NCBI RefSeq assembly: GCF_024172185.1
Contig: NZ_JAMZEC010000001.1
Span: forward strand, 3,906,001-3,970,000
From: Nonomuraea roseoviolacea subsp. carminata
GTDB taxonomy: Bacteria; Actinomycetota; Actinomycetes; Streptosporangiales; Streptosporangiaceae
Reading direction: 5' to 3'
DNA length: 64,000 nucleotides
The notes below the pieces were generated by a model. That model ran no database searches, was not told the origin of the DNA, and worked only from the letters and a program-made list of their open reading frames with translations. This document shows, piece by piece, positions 38,537 through 47,356 of the stretch. The position numbers were made by a program, and so were the translations under genes. Each line of letters starts with the position of its first letter. Within the stretch, counting starts at the first letter, position 1.

Positions 38537-39871
38537 TTATCGCTGCTTGGGCATCGAGGCCATGAAGGTGCGGGCGAGGCGATCGATCTCGTCGTCCCGG
38601 GAAGCCTCGTCAACGCGCTGATCTCGGTCGATCCGGCTGCGTTCGGCTTTGAGACGGCGCTCCTCCTCCCGCAGTCTGATTTCGTACTCGCCGGTGGTCT
38701 GCCGGGTGGTGAAGTTCAGTTCGGCTTCGTGACAGGCCGAGCCCGCGCGCAACTCCTGAGTGAGGAGGCGGTCGTACTCGGTCTTGCCGTTCAGCATCTT
38801 GGAGATGATCGGCATGCAGTCGAGCAGGACGAAGATGATGCGCAGCAGCCAGTGGGCGAAGTTGACCATGCCGCTCTGACCTGCGACGGTGCCCAGGGCT
38901 TCCCACCGGTCAAGCAGCCCGATGTCGGTGTAGGCCTGCTTTTTATCTTCAACGCGCTTGGTGATCTTTTTGCTGAGTGCCGCCGCGCGTTCCTTTTCGG
39001 CACTGGCGCGATCGGCCGCGAGCGAGCCGAGCTCCGCCCGCAGCTTCCCTACCTCTGCTTGCTGCCGCGGGAGGTCATGGTTGGCGAGAAAGGTCGCAAG
39101 ATCCCTCTTTCGCGCTCTGCACTCGGGCCCGTCGCCGGTCACGCCCGTGGTCTGGTTGAGAACCTTGACGCCAAAGCACTCCCGGTTGCTGCGGCCCACC
39201 AGGTCTTCGTGCTCTTTCATATCCGCCGCCAAGCGATCTTCTGCGGCCTTGAGGATGGCCTGCCTCTGCGTCATGTTGCCTTCGACCGCGAGCGCCTCGT
39301 CGCCGCCGTCGAGAAGGAAACCGGTGCAGTCGACACCCGCGGGAGCAGGCCCTTGCAGGGGGTTGCACTGCTTGTACCGGCTCTCCGTCAGGCTGATCGC
39401 CTGGTCGCGTTCCAGCATGATCTGCCGATCGAGCCGCTCCTGAAAGATCTTCAGAGTCAGCGGTTCGGCGATGAAGACCCCGATGACGACGGCGAGAGCG
39501 AGGCGGACCAGCACATTGCCCCAGCGGGTCCAGCCATCGTTGTCACCGTGAAGACTGGTGATCAGAAATCGATCGACATTGGCGATGATCAGCCCCCACA
39601 GCACCGCGGCCGGCACCAGATAGAGCAGGGACGCTTGTGACAGCAGTGTCAGCGCGCCCAGCATAGAGGTGCCCGCAATGAGCGCGGTGCTGATCACGAG
39701 TCCGCCGAGACTGGTGTAGCGGGAGCGTTCCTGCGGGACACTTGCCAGGATCTTCTCGTCGACTCCCGTGAACCGGCGTAGGAGCATTCCGAGGGTGAGC
39801 TTCCCTCGGCGGCGCCGGGGGTGCCGTCCGTGCTGCTCAGACACCTTCGATCCGTGGAGAATGTCAACCAC
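38537..39871 (-). CDS. DUF4407 membrane protein with coiled coil
   Basis: The protein has 444 residues from GTG 39871, with GGAGG six bases upstream. Two helix pairs near residues 55-100 and 118-140 (LGGLVISTALIAGTSMLGAL; AAVLWGLIIANVDRFLITSL) carry the DUF4407 hallmark NVDRFL. A long soluble, cysteine-containing coiled-coil loop follows (about 150-300), then a last helix (FAHWLLRIIFVLLDCMPIIS) and a charged helical tail. DUF4407 proteins are of unknown function. As the last gene of the cyclase/NTPase operon, overlapping the SPFH-like gene by eight bases, it is a plausible membrane-acting effector. Confidence 0.82.
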   Translation of the reverse strand: MVDILHGSKVSEQHGRHPRRRRGKLTLGMLLRRFTGVDEKILASVPQERSRYTSLGGLVISTALIAGTSMLGALTLLSQASLLYLVPAAVLWGLIIANVDRFLITSLHGDNDGWTRWGNVLVRLALAVVIGVFIAEPLTLKIFQERLDRQIMLERDQAISLTESRYKQCNPLQGPAPAGVDCTGFLLDGGDEALAVEGNMTQRQAILKAAEDRLAADMKEHEDLVGRSNRECFGVKVLNQTTGVTGDGPECRARKRDLATFLANHDLPRQQAEVGKLRAELGSLAADRASAEKERAAALSKKITKRVEDKKQAYTDIGLLDRWEALGTVAGQSGMVNFAHWLLRIIFVLLDCMPIISKMLNGKTEYDRLLTQELRAGSACHEAELNFTTRQTTGEYEIRLREEERRLKAERSRIDRDQRVDEASRDDEIDRLARTFMASMPKQR

Positions 39872-40988
39872 GGACGTCCTCCTCCGGGAAGAAGTCGTCG
39901 TCGGCGTCGCCTGCTGTCACCTCGGCGCGAGCCTCGTACGCGGGTCCTTCGAGACTCTCGGACTCCGCTTCCGGTTCGACTTCGTCGAAGGATGCGAGCA
40001 ATTCCTTGCCGGTTGTTTCGTTGAACAGACCTTGGGCGATCGCCGTCCGAACGACCTCAGCCCGTGCTCGGGCCTGAACGACTTGCAGGTCGTGTTCGAG
40101 CTGGGCCCTGCGCTGGATGGCGTTGTATTCACGGTCGCCCAAGGCGGCGTAACGGTCCGCGATCTGCTGATCACTCAGGCCGCGAACGGTGACGAACAGG
40201 CCGTCGGCGGCGCCGGGACCGCTGTTAAGAAGATCCCTGATCTTCGTGGCTTCGGTGATCTGGTGATCACGATATAGCGCCGCCTCCTGCCGGGTGAAGT
40301 CGTTCGCACTGTGGCCCTTGGCGTGCAGGAAATCCTGCTCATCGAGTTCAAAGTCACGGTCGAGCTTGCGCTTGACGTCGCGGAGACCGTGTTCGCCCTG
40401 AATGTTGTGCAGGCTGGTCTCGTAGCGTCGCCGTCCCTGAGCGATCTCGTCGGGGGCGTACACGTTGAGGCCGGCGAACTCGGCCGTCATGCCGGGCAGC
40501 ACACACGGCACCACGGTTGTGTAAGCCTTCACCTGGGCATGCACGAGCGTCCACAACTCGTGGACCTCGTGCAACCTCTTGTTACGGCCGAGTTCGAAGA
40601 GCTTTGGATAGCCCTGAATATAGGTGATCAGGTGCTCGGTGACGTCGGTGAGGCCGGCGCGTACCACCTCGATCGGTTCGTCGACCGTGCAGCGGAACTG
40701 AATCGCGACGGTGAAGTCATGGGCGCCGGAGGAGTTGATCGGCACCTGGATGGTGGTCGGGTGATCCCTGGCCACGTCAACGACGCTTACGCTCGCTGCG
40801 TGCAGGACGTGCGGCTCGTCGCCGCGCAGCCGTCGGTCGCCCAGCACGAACGTGCCGTCGTACTCGAAGACCAACCGCTGATGCGGAAGCTGGCGAGGGA
40901 GACTGGAAATCAGGCGCCGGGGCTTGCTCAAGAACCCCTGCTTGGCGACAGGGTCAAGGGGAATCTGGCTGATCACGGGGTAGCTCAT
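39864..40988 (-). CDS. SPFH/band-7-like soluble protein
   Basis: The protein has 374 residues. Residues about 35-185 alternate strands and helices as in SPFH domains (FTVAIQFRCTVDEPIEVVRA; VHAQVKAYTTVVPCVLPGMT). Then comes a long charged helix (about 190-345) with KRKLDRDFELDEQDFLHAKG, and an acidic tail ending DDDFFPEEDVRG. No membrane helix is visible, so membrane contact would have to come from DUF4407 next door. The SPFH call rests on the fold pattern and is not certain. It overlaps the NTPase (four bases) and DUF4407 (eight bases). Confidence 0.55.
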   Translation of the reverse strand: MSYPVISQIPLDPVAKQGFLSKPRRLISSLPRQLPHQRLVFEYDGTFVLGDRRLRGDEPHVLHAASVSVVDVARDHPTTIQVPINSSGAHDFTVAIQFRCTVDEPIEVVRAGLTDVTEHLITYIQGYPKLFELGRNKRLHEVHELWTLVHAQVKAYTTVVPCVLPGMTAEFAGLNVYAPDEIAQGRRRYETSLHNIQGEHGLRDVKRKLDRDFELDEQDFLHAKGHSANDFTRQEAALYRDHQITEATKIRDLLNSGPGAADGLFVTVRGLSDQQIADRYAALGDREYNAIQRRAQLEHDLQVVQARARAEVVRTAIAQGLFNETTGKELLASFDEVEPEAESESLEGPAYEARAEVTAGDADDDFFPEEDVRG

Positions 40989-43021
40989 GGATGCTTTCCG
41001 ATGGTGTCGAGGGACAGAACGGCCGGGCTCAGGAAGACCCGGAGGAGCGACAGGAGAATTTCCAGCCGGTTCTCGTCGGTGTTGCGGGAGATGGCGTAAC
41101 GCCGCAGATCATGAGCCAGTAGAGGCCTTTCCTTCGCTGGGAGCGCCTCCACTAGTGCTGCGAACAGGGCACGAACGTGATCGCGGTCGTCATCGTCGCG
41201 CTCATCGAAGGCGCAGACCGCGTCGTACAGTGCGGCCAATGCATCCCTGCGGTGAGGGCGCTTGACCAGAACCGCCGACCAGAGCTTGGCGAGAGGGACA
41301 GCAGAATCAGGGCGAGTGCGCAGATGAGCGGTGACTGTGGGAATGCCGACGCCGTCGGCGCGGGCAGACAGGACACTCAGGATCGCTCGAATCAGCGGGT
41401 CGATCGCACGGCCGATTCGCTTGTCATTGCTGATCTGCCGCGCCACCCAGTCGAGCATCGGAAGAGCGTTGCCGGTAGCCTCGGTCAGCGCGGCGAACAG
41501 ACGGGCCAGCGCGATCTCAGCATGCCGGACAGGCTTCTCGCTGTTTCTGATCTGTAGCCACAGCATCCGGACCGCTTCCAGCGGGAACCGGATGCCCAGC
41601 TCGCCGGACCAGGCAAGGGTGGCGGTGAATTTGGGCCGCGCGGCCGATGCCCTCGTCCACGAGCTGACCGTACGCAGTACCTCCGAACGGGTCGTCTCGT
41701 CCAGGCACAGCCATGAGACGGCCATCGCGGCGGTGGCTTGGCTGCGCATGACGCCGTTCCCGCGGGCCCAGGGGGTGAGAAAGGTGCTATCGACGTACGA
41801 GTAGTCCGAGACCGAGGCCAGAATCGCCACGCCTCTGGCGACTTCGGCCTGTGCGCTCGGGTTGTCGCGTAGAGCGGCGCACTCATGCAGCCATTCGATG
41901 ACCGGCTCCCACAACCGCATGCCATGTCGTTGGTACAGCTCCCGCATCACATGGGTTCGATGACTTGCCACCTTGAATTCCAACCTGCGCCCCGGTGACA
42001 GGCTGAAAAGCGAACCCTCTGCCACTCGGAGCAGGCGGCGGCTCGGCATCGGATCATCCGCCGAGACGGCATCCGCCTTTTCCATGCCGATACCGGCGAT
42101 GGACTCCAACCGGGCGAGGAGCGACTCGAAACTGGCCTCCGGGAGACCAGCGGTGAACGCCATGGCGGCCATCTCGAAGAGCTCCCCGCGAGAACGCGGG
42201 GCATCGAACCAGGCGACCACGTCACGCCGTCCGGCAGACTCCAGCCTGCCGAGCGCCTGGTCGAGGGGCGCCCCTGCGGCCAGGTCACGCGCCAGTGCCA
42301 CCACGTCGGCCATGGCATGTTCGGGGGTGATGTGAGCGGCCGCCTCCGCAGCGATCTCTGGTGCCACCTGATAGGCCAGCAGGACGTCTCGGGCCGGCGG
42401 TGGCTGCCAGAGGATCTGGTCTCCTGCGGGCAGCGAAGTAGCCGTCGCTGTGATCACCAGATATGCCCCGGCGTCGCGCACGCGGCGCCTGATCTCCCGT
42501 AGATGAAAGTCGGCGATACTCCCGTCGACATCGTCCTTGGGCCAGTCGCACAGCAGGTAGCCGTGCGCCTTCCGGTATTCGCGGGTGGCCAGCTTCTCCA
42601 AGGTGTAGGCCGGGCTCAGTTCCACCACCACCTCGCGCCGTCCTCCGACGAAGTCGTGAAGCAGGTTGAGCGCCGCCGTCCGGCGGCCGGTGCCGGCGGT
42701 GCCGATGAGGGCCACCATGTTGCACCTGCCCAACTGCTGGGCGGCGGCCTCGTAACTCTCGTGACGCTCGTAGCGGGTGCGGGCCTCCGCCATCTCGTGT
42801 CCGGACACGGGTCCTGACGTGCGACGGGACTTGGTGCGGGAACCGGAGATGCCGAAGGAGGCTCCTCCGATATCGCCGTGGATGTGGTTGATGACGGTCT
42901 GGACCTGGGAGACCTGCGCGAAGCTCGCGTCCGCCACCTCGGCTTGCTCGGTCAGGTCGATCGGCGTGGCCTCCTCGCCGATCAGGACACCATCGACCGG
43001 CGCGTCAGTTTCGGATGCCAA
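40985..43021 (-). CDS. STAND-like NTPase with variant P-loop
   Basis: The protein has 678 residues from a TTG at 43021, inside the end of the cyclase gene (17-base overlap). The P-loop is MVALIGTAGTGRRTAALNLL: Arg replaces the usual Lys of G-x-x-G-x-G-K, a variant common in actinobacterial conflict-type NTPases. AYLVITATATSL is a later core strand. The C-terminal 350 residues are helical repeats. Upstream of the P-loop, INHIHGDIGGASFGISG resembles the tail of the cyclase (VNLITAPISGEEINFGIR). These proteins are thought to sense invaders and oligomerise. TTG is unusual but no better start exists. Confidence 0.72.
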   Translation of the reverse strand: MASETDAPVDGVLIGEEATPIDLTEQAEVADASFAQVSQVQTVINHIHGDIGGASFGISGSRTKSRRTSGPVSGHEMAEARTRYERHESYEAAAQQLGRCNMVALIGTAGTGRRTAALNLLHDFVGGRREVVVELSPAYTLEKLATREYRKAHGYLLCDWPKDDVDGSIADFHLREIRRRVRDAGAYLVITATATSLPAGDQILWQPPPARDVLLAYQVAPEIAAEAAAHITPEHAMADVVALARDLAAGAPLDQALGRLESAGRRDVVAWFDAPRSRGELFEMAAMAFTAGLPEASFESLLARLESIAGIGMEKADAVSADDPMPSRRLLRVAEGSLFSLSPGRRLEFKVASHRTHVMRELYQRHGMRLWEPVIEWLHECAALRDNPSAQAEVARGVAILASVSDYSYVDSTFLTPWARGNGVMRSQATAAMAVSWLCLDETTRSEVLRTVSSWTRASAARPKFTATLAWSGELGIRFPLEAVRMLWLQIRNSEKPVRHAEIALARLFAALTEATGNALPMLDWVARQISNDKRIGRAIDPLIRAILSVLSARADGVGIPTVTAHLRTRPDSAVPLAKLWSAVLVKRPHRRDALAALYDAVCAFDERDDDDRDHVRALFAALVEALPAKERPLLAHDLRRYAISRNTDENRLEILLSLLRVFLSPAVLSLDTIGKHP

Positions 43022-43931
43022 AGTTGATCTCCTCGCCGGAAATGGGGGCGGTGATCAGGTTGACGGTCATCTGCTCGGCGTTGAACTGCTGCGCGAACTG
43101 CTCCACAGCGCGGTCGACGCGCACCAGCTTCTCCAGGGACTCCAGCAAGTCGTCGCGCGACTCCGGGTCGGCCGGCCGGCCCTGCTCGGACCGGAACTCC
43201 TTGATCTTCGCGAGCAGTCTCCGGGCACCGCCGAGTCCGGTCTCGGTGCCGTAGGCGCCGAGACGCTCGAGGGCGCCACCGGCGATCAAAGCCCACAAGG
43301 TGTCGGCGACCGCGGGCAGATTGTCCATGTCGAGAGGTCCTTTCTGATCCAGGTCTTCTGAGGGAATCCACATCCAGGCGATCTCGGTGCGCTCTTTGGT
43401 CGGTACCTCCAGCCGGGTGAAGGACTCCGGCCGGTAGGAGGTGTGGAGCTGCCGGACGACGTCCTCGTAGAGCCGATCGGTGAGGATCAGCACCAGATCG
43501 GCCCGGGGGTTCACCTTCAGGGCGGTACGAGCGGCCGTCGCGTCGAGCAGCCGACAGGTGGTCACCACGACTTGTCCGACGAAGCCCATGGCGCCCCGCT
43601 TCACGACCCCGTGGCCGATCGAGATGCGAATGCGCAGGCGGGCGTCGTCCCGGCGCTCGCGATTGTGGTCGTGGAGCGCCTTGCGAAGGCGACGGACGAG
43701 GTCGTCGATGACTCGGAGCTCTGGCTCCCCTTCGGGAAAGACGATGACTTCGCCGTCGCCGGCTTCCTGGCGGGCCCAGGTCTCGCGGCACAAGCCGGCC
43801 TCTCGTGCGCTACGGTCCATGACCTGGGCCAGACCGGACTGGATCGAGTCGTGCCGCAGGTCGTCGCCGCGGCCGTATCCCTCCGCATCGACCGCCATGA
43901 CCAAGCGGCGGCTGAAATCAGAGTCAAGCAT
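43005..43931 (-). CDS. Class III nucleotide-cyclase-like protein
   Basis: The protein has 308 residues from ATG 43931, with AAGGTG upstream. Residues 8-190 follow the class III cyclase fold. RRLVMAVDAEGYGR gives metal-ligand Asp15, EAGDGEVIVF gives the second Asp59, and IRISIGHGVV and GFVGQVVVTTCRLLDA are later core strands and helix. The Arg of the catalytic N-x3-R pair is present but the Asn is Val, so activity is uncertain. The C-terminal tail VNLITAPISGEEINFGIR resembles a segment of the NTPase. It follows the Crp-type gene by 103 bases and overlaps the NTPase gene. Confidence 0.72.
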   Translation of the reverse strand: MLDSDFSRRLVMAVDAEGYGRGDDLRHDSIQSGLAQVMDRSAREAGLCRETWARQEAGDGEVIVFPEGEPELRVIDDLVRRLRKALHDHNRERRDDARLRIRISIGHGVVKRGAMGFVGQVVVTTCRLLDATAARTALKVNPRADLVLILTDRLYEDVVRQLHTSYRPESFTRLEVPTKERTEIAWMWIPSEDLDQKGPLDMDNLPAVADTLWALIAGGALERLGAYGTETGLGGARRLLAKIKEFRSEQGRPADPESRDDLLESLEKLVRVDRAVEQFAQQFNAEQMTVNLITAPISGEEINFGIRN

Positions 43932-44034
43932 CACGTCACCTTGTGGTTGCGAGGAAGATCGATCAGAGTGATGGGGAGATCGCCGGGATAGAGTCTGGCG
44001 AAGATCACATCGCCTCAAGACGTACCAGTACGCT

Positions 44035-44748
44035 TTAGCGGAAAGTCGCCAGACCGATTGGATCAATGACCAGCTTCCGGCGATGACTGGGATCGATCAG
44101 TTTGAGTTCCTTGAAACGTCGGATGGCTTTGAAGACAGCGTCTTTTCTCGCACCGACGAGATTGGCGATCTCCTCATGGGTAAGATCGACTCCCAGCTCT
44201 CGTTTTCCGTCGGCCCTGTCGGCTCCGTGTCTGTCAGAGAGCTCCACGAGCACGTTCGCGACCCTTACGGGCACGCTGAACTGGGCAAAGTCGGTTCTTC
44301 TCCGGTTGGCCCAGTCGAGCCGGTCGGCGATCATCCTGGCCAGCGCATTCCATGCCGCCGGGTGGCGATCAAGGAAGTCGATGAACGCCTGCGCGCGGAT
44401 GGCGTGCACCAACATCGGACTGCACGTGGTCACCATGGCCGATCTCGGCTCCCTGCGCAGAGCTGCCAGTTCTCCGACCACATCGCCGCTGACGCGGATG
44501 CCCAACATGGCCGCTCCACCGGATTCCAGGTAGGCCGTCACCTTCACGCATGCCGTGAGCGGCTGACCTGGGATGGACCTCAGTAGATAGACCTCGGATC
44601 TGTCTCGATCTCCTTGGTATATGAGTGGTTCGCCGGCCGGCTTAGGGGACGACGGTGCGAGGGCCAGTAGCTCCGTTCGCTCTTCTGGGCTGAGCCTGTC
44701 CATAAGGGTGCCAATGGGCCAACTGGCAGGAATCTGACCATTTATCAC
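44035..44748 (-). CDS. Crp/Fnr-family regulator with intact cNMP-binding cassette
   Basis: The protein has 237 residues. The N-terminal beta barrel has the phosphate-binding cassette GDVVGELAALRREPRSAMV: Gly92-Glu93 and Arg102-Ser103 match the residues that hold cyclic nucleotide in CRP. A long dimer helix follows, then a Crp-type helix-turn-helix (DLTHEEIANLVGARKDAVFK). With a cyclase-like gene directly downstream, a cNMP-controlled feedback on this operon is plausible. GTG 44748 is used as start; ATG 44703 would remove a family-typical N-terminal segment (SWPIGTLMDRL). Confidence 0.88.
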   Translation of the reverse strand: MINGQIPASWPIGTLMDRLSPEERTELLALAPSSPKPAGEPLIYQGDRDRSEVYLLRSIPGQPLTACVKVTAYLESGGAAMLGIRVSGDVVGELAALRREPRSAMVTTCSPMLVHAIRAQAFIDFLDRHPAAWNALARMIADRLDWANRRRTDFAQFSVPVRVANVLVELSDRHGADRADGKRELGVDLTHEEIANLVGARKDAVFKAIRRFKELKLIDPSHRRKLVIDPIGLATFR

Positions 44749-45135
44749 TGATTAAGCGCCTTGGATCATCGATGTGAAGCTGTTAGAAGTTACACCCTGG
44801 GATATCTGGAGGCCAGGTCCAGATGGTCATCACAGCACAGATATAGGGCTTTTGTCCGGCTTATCCCCGAAGGTGCTGCGAGTTTTTCGGGATAACGGAA
44901 CATTGTTCCTATGGTTGGCGCGACCTGGTGATCATCGGCGTGTCGACGTGTCGCTTATGCGCTAGGGGGCACGTTTATTCGGTACTGCGATATATGTACT
45001 TATCGGATAGTGGCTCCAGGCGCAGCATGTTGTGGGCACTGGTGTCCAGCGCTGTGCGCGCGAACGGCGAGCGCCTGGATCGAACGGCTTGTTCGCGCTG
45101 TCCTCGTGTAGGCCTGCGCAGGATGGGCGAGGCGG
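44749..45135. other. AT-richer control region between the Crp-type gene and the PASTA gene
   Basis: The 387 bases are clearly less GC-rich than the coding DNA around them and must carry the promoter of the Crp/cyclase operon. A 63-codon plus-strand frame at 44774 has no recognisable features. No perfect CRP-like TGTGA-N6-TCACA site was seen. It also separates two minus-strand units, so it may include a terminator for the PASTA gene, but no hairpin stands out. Confidence 0.45.
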
Positions 45136-45585
45136 TCAGGACGCCTTCGTGCAGGTGAGCACGATGGTTGTGCCGACTTCGACTTCGCTGCCGGCCTTGT
45201 GGGACTGCTTGGTCACCGTCCAGTTCTCCGGCAGGACAACCATGGTCTCGTAGCGGTCCTGAGAGCCGAGCTTGATGTCGCTGAATTCGTTCCAACCTCG
45301 GTCCACCAGCCACTGGCGGGCGATTGCGGCGTTCTGCCCCTTGAAGTTGGGCAGCTTCACCAGACGGCCCTTCTCCTCCTCAGCGGGAGGCAGACCGGTG
45401 TCCTGCAACGCCTCCACGGCGGCTGTCCGGGTGGGGGACGTGACGGCGGCCGGCGTGCTGCTGATGCTTCCTACGGCCACGCCGCCGACACAACCGGCAC
45501 CCAACGCGAGAACGGCGATCAGAGCGACCGCCGGGCCGGAGAACCCGCGACGCGCAGGAGGTGGCATGAGGGGCAGGTGGGTCAT
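45136..45585 (-). CDS. Single-pass membrane protein with one PASTA domain
   Basis: The protein has 149 residues from ATG 45585. A proline-rich cytosolic start (THLPLMPPPARRG) is followed by one hydrophobic helix (AVALIAVLALGAGCVGGVAV), a Thr/Ser/Pro-rich linker, and a C-terminal PASTA domain (LPNFKGQNAAIARQWLVDRG, ending VEVGTTIVLTC). PASTA domains bind peptidoglycan fragments and usually sit on Ser/Thr kinases. Here the domain is separate from the kinase at 46118-47278, but the genes run in the same direction with only the NYN gene between them, so it could serve as its sensor partner. Confidence 0.8.
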   Translation of the reverse strand: MTHLPLMPPPARRGFSGPAVALIAVLALGAGCVGGVAVGSISSTPAAVTSPTRTAAVEALQDTGLPPAEEEKGRLVKLPNFKGQNAAIARQWLVDRGWNEFSDIKLGSQDRYETMVVLPENWTVTKQSHKAGSEVEVGTTIVLTCTKAS

Positions 45586-45600
45586 GGGAATTCCCTGCAA

Positions 45601-46053
45601 TCAGGCGGCCAGCACCGCGTCGAGGTAAGTGATGTCGCGGACTGCGACGTAGAGACGCCAGCTGAGCAAGCCAGTGCGGGACACCACCGTGACCTGCACG
45701 TCGTGAGCCGTCAGCCAGGTGGCCAGGTCGGCGAAGTAGCCGTCGCCGGAACCGATGACCACCCGCTCGAACCGGAGGTCGATCCGGTCGTTGACGGCCA
45801 TCTCGGTGAGCACACTGTCGGCGCCGTCAGGGCCGGAGCGGGTGAGGATCTGAGCGCCGTGGATCACCCGGCCCACCTCGGCCAGCGATCGTGGGTTGAC
45901 TCCGACGACGAACTGGTCCAGAGGGCCGACCGGAACCCGTCGCAGGTAGTCCGACATGGTGTGCGCGATCTCCGTCGCGGCGGGCGTCGGCGACGCCGCC
46001 AGGTTCTCGATGTCCAGTAAGTGGATGGCTCGTCCTGCTCGCAGAGTACGCAT
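45601..46053 (-). CDS. NYN/PIN-like RNase-fold protein
   Basis: The protein has 150 residues from ATG 46053 with GGGAG upstream. The fold is NYN: HLLDIENLAASPTP (first acidic strand), GPDGADSVLTEMAVND and VVIGSGDGYFADLATWL carry the acidic metal residues, and VTVVSRTGLLSWRLYVAVRD follows. NYN domains are metal-dependent nucleases of RNA, often in toxins or RNA decay. The gene is 15 bases upstream of the PASTA gene and 64 bases downstream of the kinase, all on the minus strand. Catalytic activity is likely but not proven. Confidence 0.8.
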   Translation of the reverse strand: MRTLRAGRAIHLLDIENLAASPTPAATEIAHTMSDYLRRVPVGPLDQFVVGVNPRSLAEVGRVIHGAQILTRSGPDGADSVLTEMAVNDRIDLRFERVVIGSGDGYFADLATWLTAHDVQVTVVSRTGLLSWRLYVAVRDITYLDAVLAA

Positions 46054-46117
46054 CACAGCTCCCTCGTATCTCTCGTACAAAGAGAGTAGGACGTGTGAAC
46101 TTAGTATGCAAGCATTT

Positions 46118-47278
46118 CTAGCGTGATAGCAGCAGAAGTAGTTGTGATGCCGTTGGGCGTTCATACGGAGTCTTGCGTAGGGCCTGCTGGACGAGATAGC
46201 GCAGAGGTGGGGGGACCATGCGGAGGTCCGGGTCGGAGTTGATGATCTGGTTCTCGACGGCCCAGACGGACGGACCGTCGAAGGCCAGGCGGCCGGTTGC
46301 TGCGAAGTACATGGTCGAGCCCCAGCTGAAGATGTCCGAGGCCGGACTTGCCTGACGGCCTTCGACCTGTTCGGGCGACTTGAAGGCCGGTGTGCCCTTG
46401 GTGCCCCCCGATGTGGTGAGCCGTTCGGCGGCACGTGCTATCCCGAAGTCGATCACCCGCGGGCCGTCGGGGGCGAGCAGGACGTTGGCAGGCTTGAAGT
46501 CCCGATGGACGATGCCCGCCTGGTGGATCCCGTTGAGGGCGGCGGCTGTGGCGATGGCGAGCCGGACCAGGCTGTCAGGAGAACGCGGGCCCTCGCGACG
46601 GATGAGCTGGTCGAGCGAGGGCCCCTGGACGTACTCGCTGACGATGTACGGCCGGCCGTCGTCGACGCCGATGTCGATCACCCGCGCGGTCGCGAACCCC
46701 GGCACTCGGCGGGCCGCGCTGGCCTCGGCGAGGAAGTCGTCCCGCTCGGTGAAGGCCACTCGTGCGTGCAACAGCTTGACGGCGACCTGCCCGCCGTCCG
46801 GAGAGCGAGCCAGGTAGACCTCGCCCTGGCCTCCTTGGCCGATCTTGGACAGGAGTGCGTACGGCCCCACCCACGCTTGCGTCGGTCTGGATGCCCGACT
46901 CGGCGTCGCCCGTCCGGGCCGGGTTCTCGGAACGGTCGCCGCAGGCGGGCTCTTCTGGGGCAGGACCCGCTTGGCCAGGACGAAGAGGTGCGCCGCGCCG
47001 CCGAGATAGGTGCCCATCCAGATCATCGACGTCAGGGTCCAGCGAGCATCCTCCTTCGGAACGTTCTCGAGGGCCCAGGAGGCCGCGAACACCGCTCCCT
47101 CGACCGCGAGATACGCCGCGGCGAAGATCCACAGTGTTGCGTTGCGGAGCCGGTAGGCGGCGTACCCGATCATGAACGGGATCGGTAACCCGCCGCAGCA
47201 GCAGACCGGTATCAGCGCCCAGGCCAGGCTCTGACGGAGGCTCGTCTGGAGGGCGGCCCCATCGGGCCTGGCAGTCAT
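46118..47278 (-). CDS. Membrane-anchored Ser/Thr protein kinase
   Basis: The protein has 386 residues. The N-terminal 100 contain about three hydrophobic helices (SLAWALIPVCCCGGLPIPFM; LWIFAAAYLAVEGAVFAASW), so the usual order of bacterial STKs is reversed and the kinase domain is C-terminal. It has IGQGGQGEVYLA, VAVKLLHA (Lys), VHRDFKPANVLL, and VIDFGIARA, plus the FKSPEQVEG activation-end motif, so it should be active. ATG 47278 is preferred over upstream starts at 47305 and 47287. It leads the kinase-NYN-PASTA group, which resembles a small envelope signalling unit. Confidence 0.9.
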   Translation of the reverse strand: MTARPDGAALQTSLRQSLAWALIPVCCCGGLPIPFMIGYAAYRLRNATLWIFAAAYLAVEGAVFAASWALENVPKEDARWTLTSMIWMGTYLGGAAHLFVLAKRVLPQKSPPAATVPRTRPGRATPSRASRPTQAWVGPYALLSKIGQGGQGEVYLARSPDGGQVAVKLLHARVAFTERDDFLAEASAARRVPGFATARVIDIGVDDGRPYIVSEYVQGPSLDQLIRREGPRSPDSLVRLAIATAAALNGIHQAGIVHRDFKPANVLLAPDGPRVIDFGIARAAERLTTSGGTKGTPAFKSPEQVEGRQASPASDIFSWGSTMYFAATGRLAFDGPSVWAVENQIINSDPDLRMVPPPLRYLVQQALRKTPYERPTASQLLLLLSR

Positions 47279-47356
47279 GAACCGCATGATATGTAGGCAT
47301 TCCACGCCAGCGTTTGCATTCGCGAGGAGCCGACATAATGGTCGGGCGGTTGCCCG

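Noticed and set aside
44774..44965. A 63-codon plus-strand frame upstream of the Crp-type gene
   Set aside because: No ribosome-binding site, no recognisable domain, and it lies in the probable control region.
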